From NCBI GenBank assembly GCA_012031565.1, contig JAAUUM010000005.1:1-50024 (forward strand): DNA of 50,024 nt, read 5' to 3'. Of the stretch, positions 1-9,749 are shown one piece after another; within the stretch, counting starts at the first letter, position 1; every line of letters starts with the position of its first letter. This stretch comes from Synechococcaceae cyanobacterium SM2_3_2. GTDB lineage: Bacteria > Cyanobacteriota > Cyanobacteriia > Thermostichales > Thermostichaceae. The notes beneath the pieces were generated by a model, which saw only the letters and a list, made by a program, of their open reading frames with translations, made no database searches and was not told the origin of the DNA. The position numbers and the translations under genes are program-made.

Positions 1-1947
1 CGCTGGGAGGATTCTCCAAGCTGTTTGACTTTTTTTGGCGGTCTCAGCCACAGTTTCGCGAATGGTCAGGATCCCTTCCACCGTCCGGTTCATGGTGATA
101 TCCCCCTCCTGCACCGTCTGACGCGCCTTTTGCATCGCCTGTTCAGCCGATTGAGCACTTTCTGCCACCATCTGAATCGATTGGTTCATTTCCCCAATTC
201 GGCTGAGGGCGATTTGAATGTCCTCGGCTTGGCGGAGGGCTTCCTGCGCCAGTTGTTGCATAGATCCCTCACTGGTGTTGGCGGTGGATCCCACCTGTTG
301 GGCTGCAGCCTGCACCTGGGTAACGATCTTACGCAAACTACCGATAGTGGCGTTATACGAATCAGCGATCGTGCCGATTTCATCTTCGGTCACTTTGGCC
401 CGAATACTCAAATCCCCCTGTCGCAACGGGCTGACTTCCATCAGTAGCTCTAGGGCTCGATTTTGCAAAAATTCTTTGGCCTGCTGTTGTTCTTGAGCAT
501 TAGCCTCTTGTTGGCGGGCAATTTCAGCTTGAGCGGCCATCTGCTTTTGAGCAGCTACTTCTTGACGACGCAACAACTCCTTTACCCGTGTCACCAGGGC
601 ATTAAAAGTTTGAGCCAAAACTCGGCTTTCTTGAGAACCTTTTACGTCAGCCTTAAGATTGAGATCACCCTGTGTAACCTGTTCGGCAGTACTCGCCAAG
701 TTACTGAGGGGTTGGGCTAACGATCGAGCGATCACCAAGGTGGTCGCCACCACCACCGCCGTCACTAAAGGGGTGATGATCAGAAAAATTCTAATCAGGT
801 TAAAGGCAACTGACACCGGTGCTCCGGCAGGAAAGGACAATACTGTGATCCAATCGGTGCCAGGAATAGAAGTAAATTGATAGCTGGTATTTGCGAAGGT
901 GAGAATGTCCGATGTTTCGATAGCATTCAGCGTTCCCGCTTCACTGGGGGTAAGGCTCTGACGAAAATCTGCCAAGGCTTGCCGAACAGCTTCATCTCCG
1001 AGCAGTTCTAAGTTGGGGCTACGGCCATCAGCGGTCAATGTCTGATACACCTGATCTTGAGAATCCAAAAATTGTTGGGTGACCGGGGCACCGCCCAAAG
1101 TGCCACTTAACTGTCCGAGTCCAGTGACAAGCCGTTCATCAAAGCGGGCAAGGTCAGAAATTACTCTCAGCACCCCCAAAAACTCCTGATTCGCCGGATC
1201 GATGATCGGGGCATTGATGTTAATGGCAGCCTCTAACCCGGCAGAGTCGTCCCGACCCGGATCACTGGTCACAATTTCTCTAAGTTGCCGAGCTTGAATC
1301 CACCAGTCCTCATCGGCTTGAAAGAAATCTGAGGTGAGATTGGTGGTGGCTACATTAAATCCCTCTGGGCTAGTAAAAAAGACTTCGCTAAATTCACTTG
1401 CTGTAGCCACAGTTCGCAAATAGTCGTTGAGCTGTTGATTGGGATTGAGGATGCGGGTAGAGGCGAAGCGTTGTTCTACCACTTCGATAGGTTGGGACAA
1501 CAACTCTTGGTTGGCCACTTCCTCAGATCCATTGCGAGCGGCATCAATGATCAATGGACTGAAGGTCAGTGTGGTGAGAATATTTTTTTCTGCGACTAAT
1601 CCTTGAGCAAACAAGTCGGCGTTGTTGACACTTCTTCCACTGACGGCAGACCTTGAGCGCTGCAAGGCTCCTTGATAGGTCAAGACCGCTGCCCCCACCT
1701 CTACTAAAACCAGCGGGATCAAAGACAACGGCAATACCGTTGCTAAGAGCAGGGTGCGCAGAGGTCTGCCTATATCAGCCTGAGAGATCAACTGAGGGTC
1801 TGGGAATGGTGGTTTTGAGTCTGGCTTTGGTTTGGCCACAGATCCTAACTGATGCTTCTGGAGCTGTGTCGCCATTGCTGGAGCCAAATCAGAGGATCCG
1901 CTGCTTTGGCCGTTACGGCTTGTCTGAGGGGTTGAGGTCAGGGTCAT
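1..1947 (-). CDS. Methyl-accepting chemotaxis protein, partial (runs off left edge)
   Basis: Reverse-strand frame starting MTLTSTPQTSRNGQSSGSSDLAPAMATQLQKHQ...RPLRTLLLATVLPLSLIPLVLVEVGAAVLTYQ (TM segment); open to base 1, hence absent from the ORF track. Heptad-rich signalling region near the left edge; upstream neighbours are CheW and CheY genes. Confidence 0.8.
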   Translation of the reverse strand, partial: MTLTSTPQTSRNGQSSGSSDLAPAMATQLQKHQLGSVAKPKPDSKPPFPDPQLISQADIGRPLRTLLLATVLPLSLIPLVLVEVGAAVLTYQGALQRSRSAVSGRSVNNADLFAQGLVAEKNILTTLTFSPLIIDAARNGSEEVANQELLSQPIEVVEQRFASTRILNPNQQLNDYLRTVATASEFSEVFFTSPEGFNVATTNLTSDFFQADEDWWIQARQLREIVTSDPGRDDSAGLEAAININAPIIDPANQEFLGVLRVISDLARFDERLVTGLGQLSGTLGGAPVTQQFLDSQDQVYQTLTADGRSPNLELLGDEAVRQALADFRQSLTPSEAGTLNAIETSDILTFANTSYQFTSIPGTDWITVLSFPAGAPVSVAFNLIRIFLIITPLVTAVVVATTLVIARSLAQPLSNLASTAEQVTQGDLNLKADVKGSQESRVLAQTFNALVTRVKELLRRQEVAAQKQMAAQAEIARQQEANAQEQQQAKEFLQNRALELLMEVSPLRQGDLSIRAKVTEDEIGTIADSYNATIGSLRKIVTQVQAAAQQVGSTANTSEGSMQQLAQEALRQAEDIQIALSRIGEMNQSIQMVAESAQSAEQAMQKARQTVQEGDITMNRTVEGILTIRETVAETAKKSQTAWRILPA

Positions 1948-2048
1948 AAGGAGTTCTCCCAGGCAGAGTTAAGTGTTGATTACAGGCATGAATGTCCAAA
2001 AGTTAGTCAGCAGAATTACAAAAAAACTTTGAATAAGATGTCAACAAC

Positions 2049-2612
2049 TCAAAGGCTGAGCCGTTCAAATAGTGGATGCATATCTAAGATTAGAGCGATG
2101 TCCCCCTGGCTAGTCAGGGTATGGCCTCGCAGATAGGGGGCTAGACCCTGAGTCACAGCCGTAGCAGGAGCTGATGCAATATCATCTGGCTGGCACCAAT
2201 GCATATCACCCACTTGACTGATTGCTAAACCTAAAAAGGCATGGGTTGAGGTTGAACAGCCGATTAACACACTCAAAGTATTCAAGGATCCTGATTGTTG
2301 AAAAAGAGGTGGTTGACCTAGAAAAGCAGCTAAATCAATCACCCAAGTGATAGTACCCCGCCAGTTATAGACCCCCAGAACCCAGGGATCCATGCCAGGG
2401 ATAGGGGTGATTTGATGAGGTTGCACTTTGAGTACTGCTGAAAGTTGATCCACTGCAATCATGGCTTCAGTATTGAAGCTGAGTGGAAAGCTCAAAAATT
2501 GGATCCCTTGCCGTCGAAAGCCGACATCTTGTTGATCAAGAAAGATCTCAGAGTTTAATGATGGGTAAAGATCCTCAAGGGTTGCACTTGTCTTGTTTGG
2601 GGCAGTTGACAT
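2049..2612 (-). CDS. CheW-like chemotaxis coupling protein (PixI-like)
   Basis: IPGMDPWVLGVYNWRGTITWVIDLAAFLG CheW core motif; operon context. Confidence 0.85.
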   Translation of the reverse strand: MSTAPNKTSATLEDLYPSLNSEIFLDQQDVGFRRQGIQFLSFPLSFNTEAMIAVDQLSAVLKVQPHQITPIPGMDPWVLGVYNWRGTITWVIDLAAFLGQPPLFQQSGSLNTLSVLIGCSTSTHAFLGLAISQVGDMHWCQPDDIASAPATAVTQGLAPYLRGHTLTSQGDIALILDMHPLFERLSL

Positions 2613-2672
2613 AACTAGGGATCCTATTTCTACAAATATTCTATAGGCCGGTTATAGTTCATCTCATCCTAT

Positions 2673-3032
2673 TCATATCAAGCTGCGAACTGACTTCAGC
2701 AGTTGCTCTGAGCTGACAGGTTTGGCCAAATAGATATCTGCTCCCTGTTGCATCCCCCAATATTTGTCCATATTGCTGCTCTTTGTTGAGCACATGACAA
2801 TGGGGATATTTTTGGTACTCTCTTCATCTTTTAGATCTCGGCATAGCTCAAATCCACTGCGATCAGGTAACACCACATCCAAAATAATCGCATCTGGCTT
2901 TTTTTCTCGAATCTGATCTTTGGCTTCTTTTTCATTGCTGGCAGTGATCACGGCAAACCCTGCCTGTTGGAGGGTCGCTAGGACTATATGCAGATCAGTC
3001 AGCGAATCTTCTACGACTAAGATAGTTTTCAT
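2673..3032 (-). CDS. Response regulator, CheY/PilH-like receiver
   Basis: ILVVEDSLTD, DAIILDVVLPDRSGFELC, MCSTK, YLAKPV receiver motifs. Confidence 0.9.
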   Translation of the reverse strand: MKTILVVEDSLTDLHIVLATLQQAGFAVITASNEKEAKDQIREKKPDAIILDVVLPDRSGFELCRDLKDEESTKNIPIVMCSTKSSNMDKYWGMQQGADIYLAKPVSSEQLLKSVRSLI

Positions 3033-3102
3033 GGAGCCTCGAAATGATTTGAACAGATGAATCTAGCTTCAAGTTAAGCCAAAGTTGATTATATTAGTTG
3101 AC

Positions 3103-3477
3103 TTATTTATTAGTTACTGTTAGTAGTCGAGCTACTTCGGCCAACAGGGCTACCGAATCAACCGATTTAGCCAAATAACCATCTGCCCCCTGCTGCATCC
3201 CCCAAAATTTGTCCATTTTGTTGCCTTTGGCTAGAACAAAGTACCACTGAGTCGATTGAGTATCTGGCCTTTCTTTGAGTTCTCGACAGATTTCAAAACT
3301 CCTTCGATTAGGCAAAACGACATCTAATAGGATCAGATCAAGCTTTAATTGTTGGATCTGCTGAAGTGCTTCTTGCTCAGAAGATGAGGTCACGACTCGA
3401 TAGCCCACTTGATGAAGAGGTTCGGCAATCACTTGTAAGTCTGTTTTGGAATCGTCAACGACAAGGATGGTATGCAT
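3103..3477 (-). CDS. Response regulator receiver (tandem paralogue, degenerate switch residues)
   Basis: ILVVDDSKTD and LILLDVVLPNRRSFEIC; shares DKFWGMQQGADGYLAK with the neighbouring receiver. Confidence 0.85.
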   Translation of the reverse strand: MHTILVVDDSKTDLQVIAEPLHQVGYRVVTSSSEQEALQQIQQLKLDLILLDVVLPNRRSFEICRELKERPDTQSTQWYFVLAKGNKMDKFWGMQQGADGYLAKSVDSVALLAEVARLLTVTNK

Positions 3478-3544
3478 AAAGCCTCTAGGTTTGTAGTGCT
3501 GAAAAGACTCTAACTAAAGGTTAGTAAGGATCATGAGTAAATAC

Positions 3545-4735
3545 TCAAGGCATTCGAGCTTTTAGGTATTTATTTAATACATCCAAAAGGTCATGATGTT
3601 CAATTGTTTTACTCAAAAAGTCGGTTGCTCCTGCCAAACGAGCTCGGACTCGATCAACTACTCCATCATTACCCGTCAAGATAATAATCGGGGTGGATTG
3701 AAAGGCGCTGAGCTGCCTTAATTGGCCACAGATCTCATACCCATTGCTGACCGGCATCCGTAAATCAAGCAGGATCACATCCGGTTTTTGGCTGAGTAAT
3801 GTGGGTATCGCCCGCAAGGGGTCTTGAATCCCTAAAAACCGATAGCCTGTTCCTACGATCACTTTTTCTAAGATTTGACACATCCAGGCGCTGTCATCCA
3901 CACATGCGATCAGGGGTTTACGGACGGTTTGCTTGACCTGTGGCAAGGGTGGTGGCGGCAAGTCATCAACCTTCACTAAGCTCAAAAGCCCATTTTTAAT
4001 ATATGGGGCCAGAGATTTGGTGATTTCAAAAACTGGGCGCTGACGAGCAATGGCCAAGTCTCGCAGGGTTTGTGAGGTGGCTATCAGCCGAGTCAAAGAT
4101 TGATAGATACCTGGGTTAACGTTGCGCTTCAGCAAATCATCATCTTGGATAATCAGAGCATCATTGGGCAAAAAACTCTCCAGGTGGTTGCTTTGCCACT
4201 GCTGCCATTCATGTTGCTGCTGCTTAAATAAAACGTTGACATCCAAAGGTAGCAGCAGACGGCTGAAAGGTAACTGCAGACGGCTAAAGGACATCTGGGG
4301 CTGCAACTGTAGATTTACGGAGCTATCTTGTAAAACATCAAATAATATCTCAGACAGGATCCCTTGCAGAATCTCGGCCAATTGAGTCGGGGTTGCTATT
4401 TCTTGATCGAGCCAATATCCTAAAATTTCGTAATCCCAATTGTCTGGCTTTGAGGCTAGTATCCCTTTAAGATCAATTTTTTTTAGTTTGTCAGGATCCA
4501 TTTGAGGGCAAGCTTTGAGGACTTGGCGTTGCCAACGTCTGACAGGATGATTCCCCCCAGATGCATATACACATCGGCCCAAATAAAAATAAAGTTGCCA
4601 AATTGATTTAGACGAACTTTTAATCTTGCATAGACCTGTGAATTTCTCCTGTCTAATATCCTGTAATGCAGACAATCTCAAGGGTTGAAAAGGAATCTCT
4701 ATCATCACGTTAACCATAAAACCGACTACTCCCAA
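3545..4735 (-). CDS. Response regulator with PatA/PixG-type N-terminal domain
   Basis: N-terminal FTGLCKIKSSSKSIWQLYFYLGRCVYASGGNHPVRRWQRQ; C-terminal receiver ACVDDSAWM...DVILLDLRMPVSNGYEIC...FLSKTI. Confidence 0.85.
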   Translation of the reverse strand: MGVVGFMVNVMIEIPFQPLRLSALQDIRQEKFTGLCKIKSSSKSIWQLYFYLGRCVYASGGNHPVRRWQRQVLKACPQMDPDKLKKIDLKGILASKPDNWDYEILGYWLDQEIATPTQLAEILQGILSEILFDVLQDSSVNLQLQPQMSFSRLQLPFSRLLLPLDVNVLFKQQQHEWQQWQSNHLESFLPNDALIIQDDDLLKRNVNPGIYQSLTRLIATSQTLRDLAIARQRPVFEITKSLAPYIKNGLLSLVKVDDLPPPPLPQVKQTVRKPLIACVDDSAWMCQILEKVIVGTGYRFLGIQDPLRAIPTLLSQKPDVILLDLRMPVSNGYEICGQLRQLSAFQSTPIIILTGNDGVVDRVRARLAGATDFLSKTIEHHDLLDVLNKYLKARMP

Positions 4736-5608
4736 AAAAATCTAGTTGCTGCTGTCTCCAAAAATCGTTGTGTAAAATACAGCTTTAAAAGTAAAACCTT
4801 GCGCTAAAAAAATGACAGTTATCACGATAGTCTGATATGACGTCAGATCTAAGATTCGAGTGTTATTCAGATTTTAGAGAAAACCATCATCCTGCGCCTT
4901 GCTAGTCAGATTACAGCCTCAAAGAAAACTTGATACCCTGCGTATTTTTTCTTATGTTACGTCATAAACGGTTACAAGTCAACAGGGACACTTTAAGACG
5001 ATATAGGTCTACTGTACTATATATCACTCTTGTATCGATAGTCTATGTGTCTTAGTTTGCCCGGTTTAAGCAGGAATGCTGCCATTTGCGCTTACTAGGG
5101 GTTGTCTAATAACGTCTGACTGGTAATTTAGGGTTTTGACCGAATTAGGAGTTTTGCCTGTCGAGCAGCTCCAGATCTGGAATTGCTCCCCATTGATCGC
5201 CTATCGATAAGAGCAACCCTTGAGCCATACTGCTAAAAGAGCTTGTGCCTCGGGCAAGCTCTGTTGGCGGCTAGGATTAGAGCTTCTCCAAATCTAGTTA
5301 GAGGAGGCTGATCAACAAAATCGGCTTCTGTTCTAGAGTTGATTCCAGATCCTGTTGAAAATTTGACAAAGCCCTCGGTTATCATGACTGCTTTATGATC
5401 ACCCAAAGGTTTTGGCTAATCTTATGGAGATGCTTGCTCACAGCCAGCTACTGAGAATCAGTAAAGTTAGAAAGTTAGAGAAAAACACTCATTTACTTAC
5501 CTTAGTAAGGATCATCTTGAGTCAAAGACTACACACGCAATTCAGTGGGTGAGATAAACTAACTCCAATACTGGGTCAGTCCAGCGTTTACTACTTACTA
5601 CACCTGCC

Positions 5609-6844
5609 ATGACTTTCACCCTTTCGCCGGCTGAGTCGGCCACTGCCCCCTCGACTCCTGAGCTGTTTGAGCACTATGTCATGGGTACCTATGGTCGGTA
5701 TCCGCTCACGCTAGAACGAGGACAAGGGTGTCGTGTTTGGGACGATGCAGGCCGCGAGTATCTAGATTTTGTGGCTGGGATCGCCACTTGCACACTGGGA
5801 CATGCCCATCCGGTTTTTGTGGAAGCCCTGACCCAACAGGCCCAAACTCTCCATCACGTCTCCAATCTCTACTTCAATAAACCCCAAGCCCTGCTGGCTC
5901 AGTGGTTGACAACTCATTCTTGTGCGGACAAGGCTTTTTTCTGCAATTCTGGGGCAGAAGCCAATGAGGGGGCGATCAAACTGGCCCGCAAGTATGGCCA
6001 CACCGTTTTGAATATCGCGGATCCGGTCATCTTGACGGCACATGCCAGCTTTCACGGTCGCACCCTGGCCACCATCACCGCCACCGGACAGCCCAAGTAC
6101 CAAAAGAACTTTGCCCCCCTTGTGCCCGGATTTGACTATATTCCCTACAACGATATTGCCGGGACAGCAGCCGTCCTGAAGCAGTATGCCGGTCGAGTCT
6201 GCGGCATCCTGTTAGAACCGCTGCAAGGAGAAGGTGGCGTCACCCCCGGCGAACGGGAGTATTTCCAATGGATCCGGCAGATCTGCGACCAACACGGGAT
6301 CCTGTTGATTTTGGATGAAGTTCAGGTGGGCATGGGGCGCAGCGGCCTGATGTGGGGACATTGCCACCTGGGTATTGCACCAGATATATTTACCCTGGCC
6401 AAAGGCTTGGCGGGCGGGTTTCCGATTGGGGCGTTGTTGAGCCGGGAGCATTGTGCGGTGTTTCAACCGGGCGATCATGCCAGCACTTTTGGGGGCAATC
6501 CTTTGGCCTGTGCAGTGGGGTTGGCGGTCTGCCAAACACTGGAGCGGGATAGCTTGATCTGGAATGCGGCCATGATGGGTCAAAAACTCCAACAGGGGTT
6601 ACTGGGGCTGGTCAATCAGTTTCCAGACTTGGTGGGCAGTGTGCGGGGCTGGGGGTTGATCCAGGGCATTGTCACCAAGATCCCTGCTGCTGATGTGGTC
6701 AAGGGGGCGATGGCCGAAGGGCTGCTATTGGTGCCAGCGGGATCCCATGTGGTCAGGTTTGTCCCCCCCCTCATCGTCTCTCCGGCTGAGATCGATCTGG
6801 CTCTGGCCAAAGTAGAGAAGGCATTGGCACAGTTGCAGTGCTAG
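5609..6844 (+). CDS. argD: Acetylornithine aminotransferase
   Basis: Class III aminotransferase: YLDFVAGIATCTLGHAHP, FFCNSGAEANEGAIKLARKYG, LLILDEVQVGMGRSG, FTLAKGLAGGFPIGA. Confidence 0.92.
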   Translation: MTFTLSPAESATAPSTPELFEHYVMGTYGRYPLTLERGQGCRVWDDAGREYLDFVAGIATCTLGHAHPVFVEALTQQAQTLHHVSNLYFNKPQALLAQWLTTHSCADKAFFCNSGAEANEGAIKLARKYGHTVLNIADPVILTAHASFHGRTLATITATGQPKYQKNFAPLVPGFDYIPYNDIAGTAAVLKQYAGRVCGILLEPLQGEGGVTPGEREYFQWIRQICDQHGILLILDEVQVGMGRSGLMWGHCHLGIAPDIFTLAKGLAGGFPIGALLSREHCAVFQPGDHASTFGGNPLACAVGLAVCQTLERDSLIWNAAMMGQKLQQGLLGLVNQFPDLVGSVRGWGLIQGIVTKIPAADVVKGAMAEGLLLVPAGSHVVRFVPPLIVSPAEIDLALAKVEKALAQLQC

Positions 6845-6899
6845 TGGAGGTACAACTTGTGACAGGCAATCTTGAGACCACACAGGCTGGCTGGTTCTC

Positions 6900-7394
6900 A
6901 TGATCATTGTGGTGATGGGAGTTTCGGGCAGTGGCAAGACGACGGTGGGTCAAGAGCTGGCCCGCCAGTTGGGCTGGGGATTTGTGGATGGTGACGATCT
7001 ACACTCTGCTGCCAATATCGCCGCAATGAGCCAAGGGATCCCGTTGGATGATGAGGATCGACGCGGCTGGCTGCAAGCGATTGGATCCCTGATCCGGCAG
7101 ACCAATCAGGAGGGAAAATCCTTGGTGATCGCCTGTTCCGCCCTCAAGCAGTCCTACCGCCAAGGTCTACAGGGATCCCAAATTGAGTGGGTCTATCTGC
7201 GCGGATCCCCTGAACAGATTCAAGCGCGATTGAGCCAACGACAGGGACACTTTTGGGATCCCAGCCTTTTAGACAGCCAGTTTGAGGCACTCCAGGAACC
7301 CGACCAAGCACTGGTGCTGGATATCTCTGATCGTCCAGAGGTCTTGGTGGACAAGATTTGCCAGGGCTTGGGACTCAGGGATCCCGCAGGTTAA
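6900..7394 (+). CDS. gntK: Gluconokinase
   Basis: MGVSGSGKTTVG P-loop, FVDGDDLHSAANIAAMSQGIPLDDEDRRGWL, SALKQSYRQGL. Confidence 0.88.
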   Translation: MIIVVMGVSGSGKTTVGQELARQLGWGFVDGDDLHSAANIAAMSQGIPLDDEDRRGWLQAIGSLIRQTNQEGKSLVIACSALKQSYRQGLQGSQIEWVYLRGSPEQIQARLSQRQGHFWDPSLLDSQFEALQEPDQALVLDISDRPEVLVDKICQGLGLRDPAG

Positions 7395-7437
7395 TAGATT
7401 GTGGAGTCAGATTAGGCGAGAGAGTGAGAGCCAGACC

Positions 7438-8187
7438 CTACGACAAGGCAATATCCTCTGCTGGACGTTGGGCCAGCCGCTTGAGATTTTGATAGCGCAA
7501 CACATCCACCAGCTCATTGCCCGTACGGCCTTCTAGACGGGCCTCCACATGTAGGGCTTGCCCCAGAGATTCCACCGCTTGGAGTCGAGCCATCCCTCGC
7601 AGCACCAGCCGATCCACCGCATACGCATCCGCCGCCAAAAGCCGTCGGTCACTGGAGTGATCCCGCCGCATCTGCCACAGGGCCAACCCCCCTAAGCCCC
7701 CTGAAACCGTGATACCCACGGGATCCTGCTGGACAGACTCAAACACCAAGCTCATGGCCCCCAACGCGGTCAGAGCCAAATAAAAGTCCAGTTGGCGGGA
7801 AAGGTTACGGCTGCAATAGCCCACTTTATGTAAAAACAGGCTGGAGCGCTGGTTAGGGGTGAACTGCTGCCACTCATAGGGCTTGATGTAGAGCTTAACT
7901 TTGCGCTTCCACAAAAATTGTCGCTGGCCTTTGATCACAGCAGTCTGCCGTTCGGGAGCAGGATAGATCTGCACTGTAGAGCGCATACTCGCCGGCAACA
8001 AGTCCAGCAACCGCTCGACTTCGGCCCCGTCTAAACCCCCAGGGCCACCACTGGGATCCTGATAGCCACCGCTATAGTTTGCACCACCATAGTTAGCACT
8101 GCCATAGTTTGCTGCACCAGAGGGATCCCCGCCATAGCCAGGATTGCCATAACCGCCATTGGTGTAACCGCCGTAGTTTCCCGTCAT
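7438..8187 (-). CDS. DUF3318-type protein with Gly/Tyr/Asn-rich N-terminus
   Basis: [23 protein letters not shown]...[12 protein letters not shown]...; [21 protein letters not shown]-terminus; paralogous to the 12808-13474 locus. Confidence 0.65.
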   Translation of the reverse strand: MTGNYGGYTNGGYGNPGYGGDPSGAANYGSANYGGANYSGGYQDPSGGPGGLDGAEVERLLDLLPASMRSTVQIYPAPERQTAVIKGQRQFLWKRKVKLYIKPYEWQQFTPNQRSSLFLHKVGYCSRNLSRQLDFYLALTALGAMSLVFESVQQDPVGITVSGGLGGLALWQMRRDHSSDRRLLAADAYAVDRLVLRGMARLQAVESLGQALHVEARLEGRTGNELVDVLRYQNLKRLAQRPAEDIALS

Positions 8188-8924
8188 GCTGGGTTACTCC
8201 CCCCCAGCCCCATCGCTGCTCGCATCTCACGCACCGCCCGTTCCAGACCCACCAGCACCGCCCGACTGATGATGCTGTGGCCAATATTCAGCTCCTCCAT
8301 GCCAGGGATCCGCGCCACCGGGGCCACATTCCAGTAGGTGAGGCCATGACCGGCATTGACTCGCAATCCTAGGGCCAAGGCTTGTTGGGTCATCTTTTCT
8401 AGAGCAGTCAGTGCGGTCTGCTGAGCTACTCCACGGGCTTCGGCATAGCGGCCTGTATGCAGCTCGATCAAATGGGCTGCAATTCGGGCTGAGGCTTCCA
8501 ACTGTTCGGCATCGGGGTCAATAAACAAACTGACCGGGATCTCGTTGCTTTGTAGGGTGGCCACCACGTCTTTGATGCGCGACTGCTGGCCCGCCACATC
8601 CAGCCCCCCTTCTGTGGTGACTTCTTCCCGCCGTTCGGGCACAAGGGTGACATAGTCCGGCTTGAGGCTCAAGGCAAAGTCCACCATCTCTGGGATGGCA
8701 GCCATCTCCAAGTTGAGGCGGGTACGCACCGTCTGCCGCAATAGCACCAAATCCCGATCCTGCATATGACGGCGATCTTCCCGTAGGTGAGCTGTGATGC
8801 CATCGGCCCCAGCCAACTCCACCAGCACTGCTGCCGCCACTGGATCCGGTTCTACGGTTCGGCGGGCCTGCCTGACGGTAGCCACATGATCGATATTGAC
8901 CCCTAGACTTAGCACTGTTTCCAA
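8184..8924 (-). CDS. pdxJ: Pyridoxine 5'-phosphate synthase
   Basis: [74 protein letters not shown]. Confidence 0.95.
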   Translation of the reverse strand: METVLSLGVNIDHVATVRQARRTVEPDPVAAAVLVELAGADGITAHLREDRRHMQDRDLVLLRQTVRTRLNLEMAAIPEMVDFALSLKPDYVTLVPERREEVTTEGGLDVAGQQSRIKDVVATLQSNEIPVSLFIDPDAEQLEASARIAAHLIELHTGRYAEARGVAQQTALTALEKMTQQALALGLRVNAGHGLTYWNVAPVARIPGMEELNIGHSIISRAVLVGLERAVREMRAAMGLGGSNPA

Positions 8925-9070
8925 GTTTCTAGACTCTGCCCATCACGAAAAGGAAGGCTCCATATCGTCAAGATAATCATTTTGACCCAAGAGCTTTAGC
9001 TACTTTAACGTATCTGGGCCAGCTCCCTAACCCACTGCCCCTCGATTGGGGTCTCCCCCCAAAGCAGGCT

Positions 9071-9571
9071 TTAGTCTTGTTCCGGGTTGAGGCGAATCAT
9101 CTCCCACGTCACGTAGGTGCCGATAGGACTCCAGAGCAGGTAGGGCACCAACAAAGCCGCCGCTGTTCCTGAAAAGGAAACCACCAAGAGAGTCAGGATC
9201 CCTCCTAGTAACCACCCCGTCAGTCCGACCATTGCCCCAATCCGCAAACTACGCAGCCCACACAGGGCAGGCATATAGGCCAGGATGATGATCTCAAGCG
9301 CACCATAAGCGGCCATCCACCAACCCGCTTGGGGTGGATCCTGCTCCCAGAGACAAGCCGCCGACCCGATGCCGCACAAGAAAATCGAGATCCAAATGAC
9401 CGGAATCAGGCGCTCGAAGGTGAGCCATGCTGGCCGACGTAACCCCATAAACCAGGCATAGTTGCGGGGAGATTTGTAGGTCTCGGGCAAGAGCAGATTG
9501 ACAGCAAAGGCAAGGGCCACCGCACAGAGCGCACAGAGGCCAAATGTGATCGCAAAAGAGGACATCATCAC
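9071..9571 (-). CDS. TspO/MBR-like membrane protein
   Basis: Multi-TM; FMGLRRPAWLTFERLIPVIWISIF and YLLWSPIGTYVTWEMIRLN. Confidence 0.7.
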   Translation of the reverse strand: MMMSSFAITFGLCALCAVALAFAVNLLLPETYKSPRNYAWFMGLRRPAWLTFERLIPVIWISIFLCGIGSAACLWEQDPPQAGWWMAAYGALEIIILAYMPALCGLRSLRIGAMVGLTGWLLGGILTLLVVSFSGTAAALLVPYLLWSPIGTYVTWEMIRLNPEQD

Positions 9572-9749
9572 CTCACCTGTTGTGGTCTTGCCCAGTCAGT
9601 TGCTTTGACAAGATTTTGACTAGATCGCTGAACGAGTACCCGGTGGCCCAAACCTACGACCTACAAACCAGGCAGTTTAAGCCCCGGGCTGAACTACCCT
9701 ATGAATTACCCCATAGTGAGGAGAAGTCCGCCAAGGACTACTAGAACCC

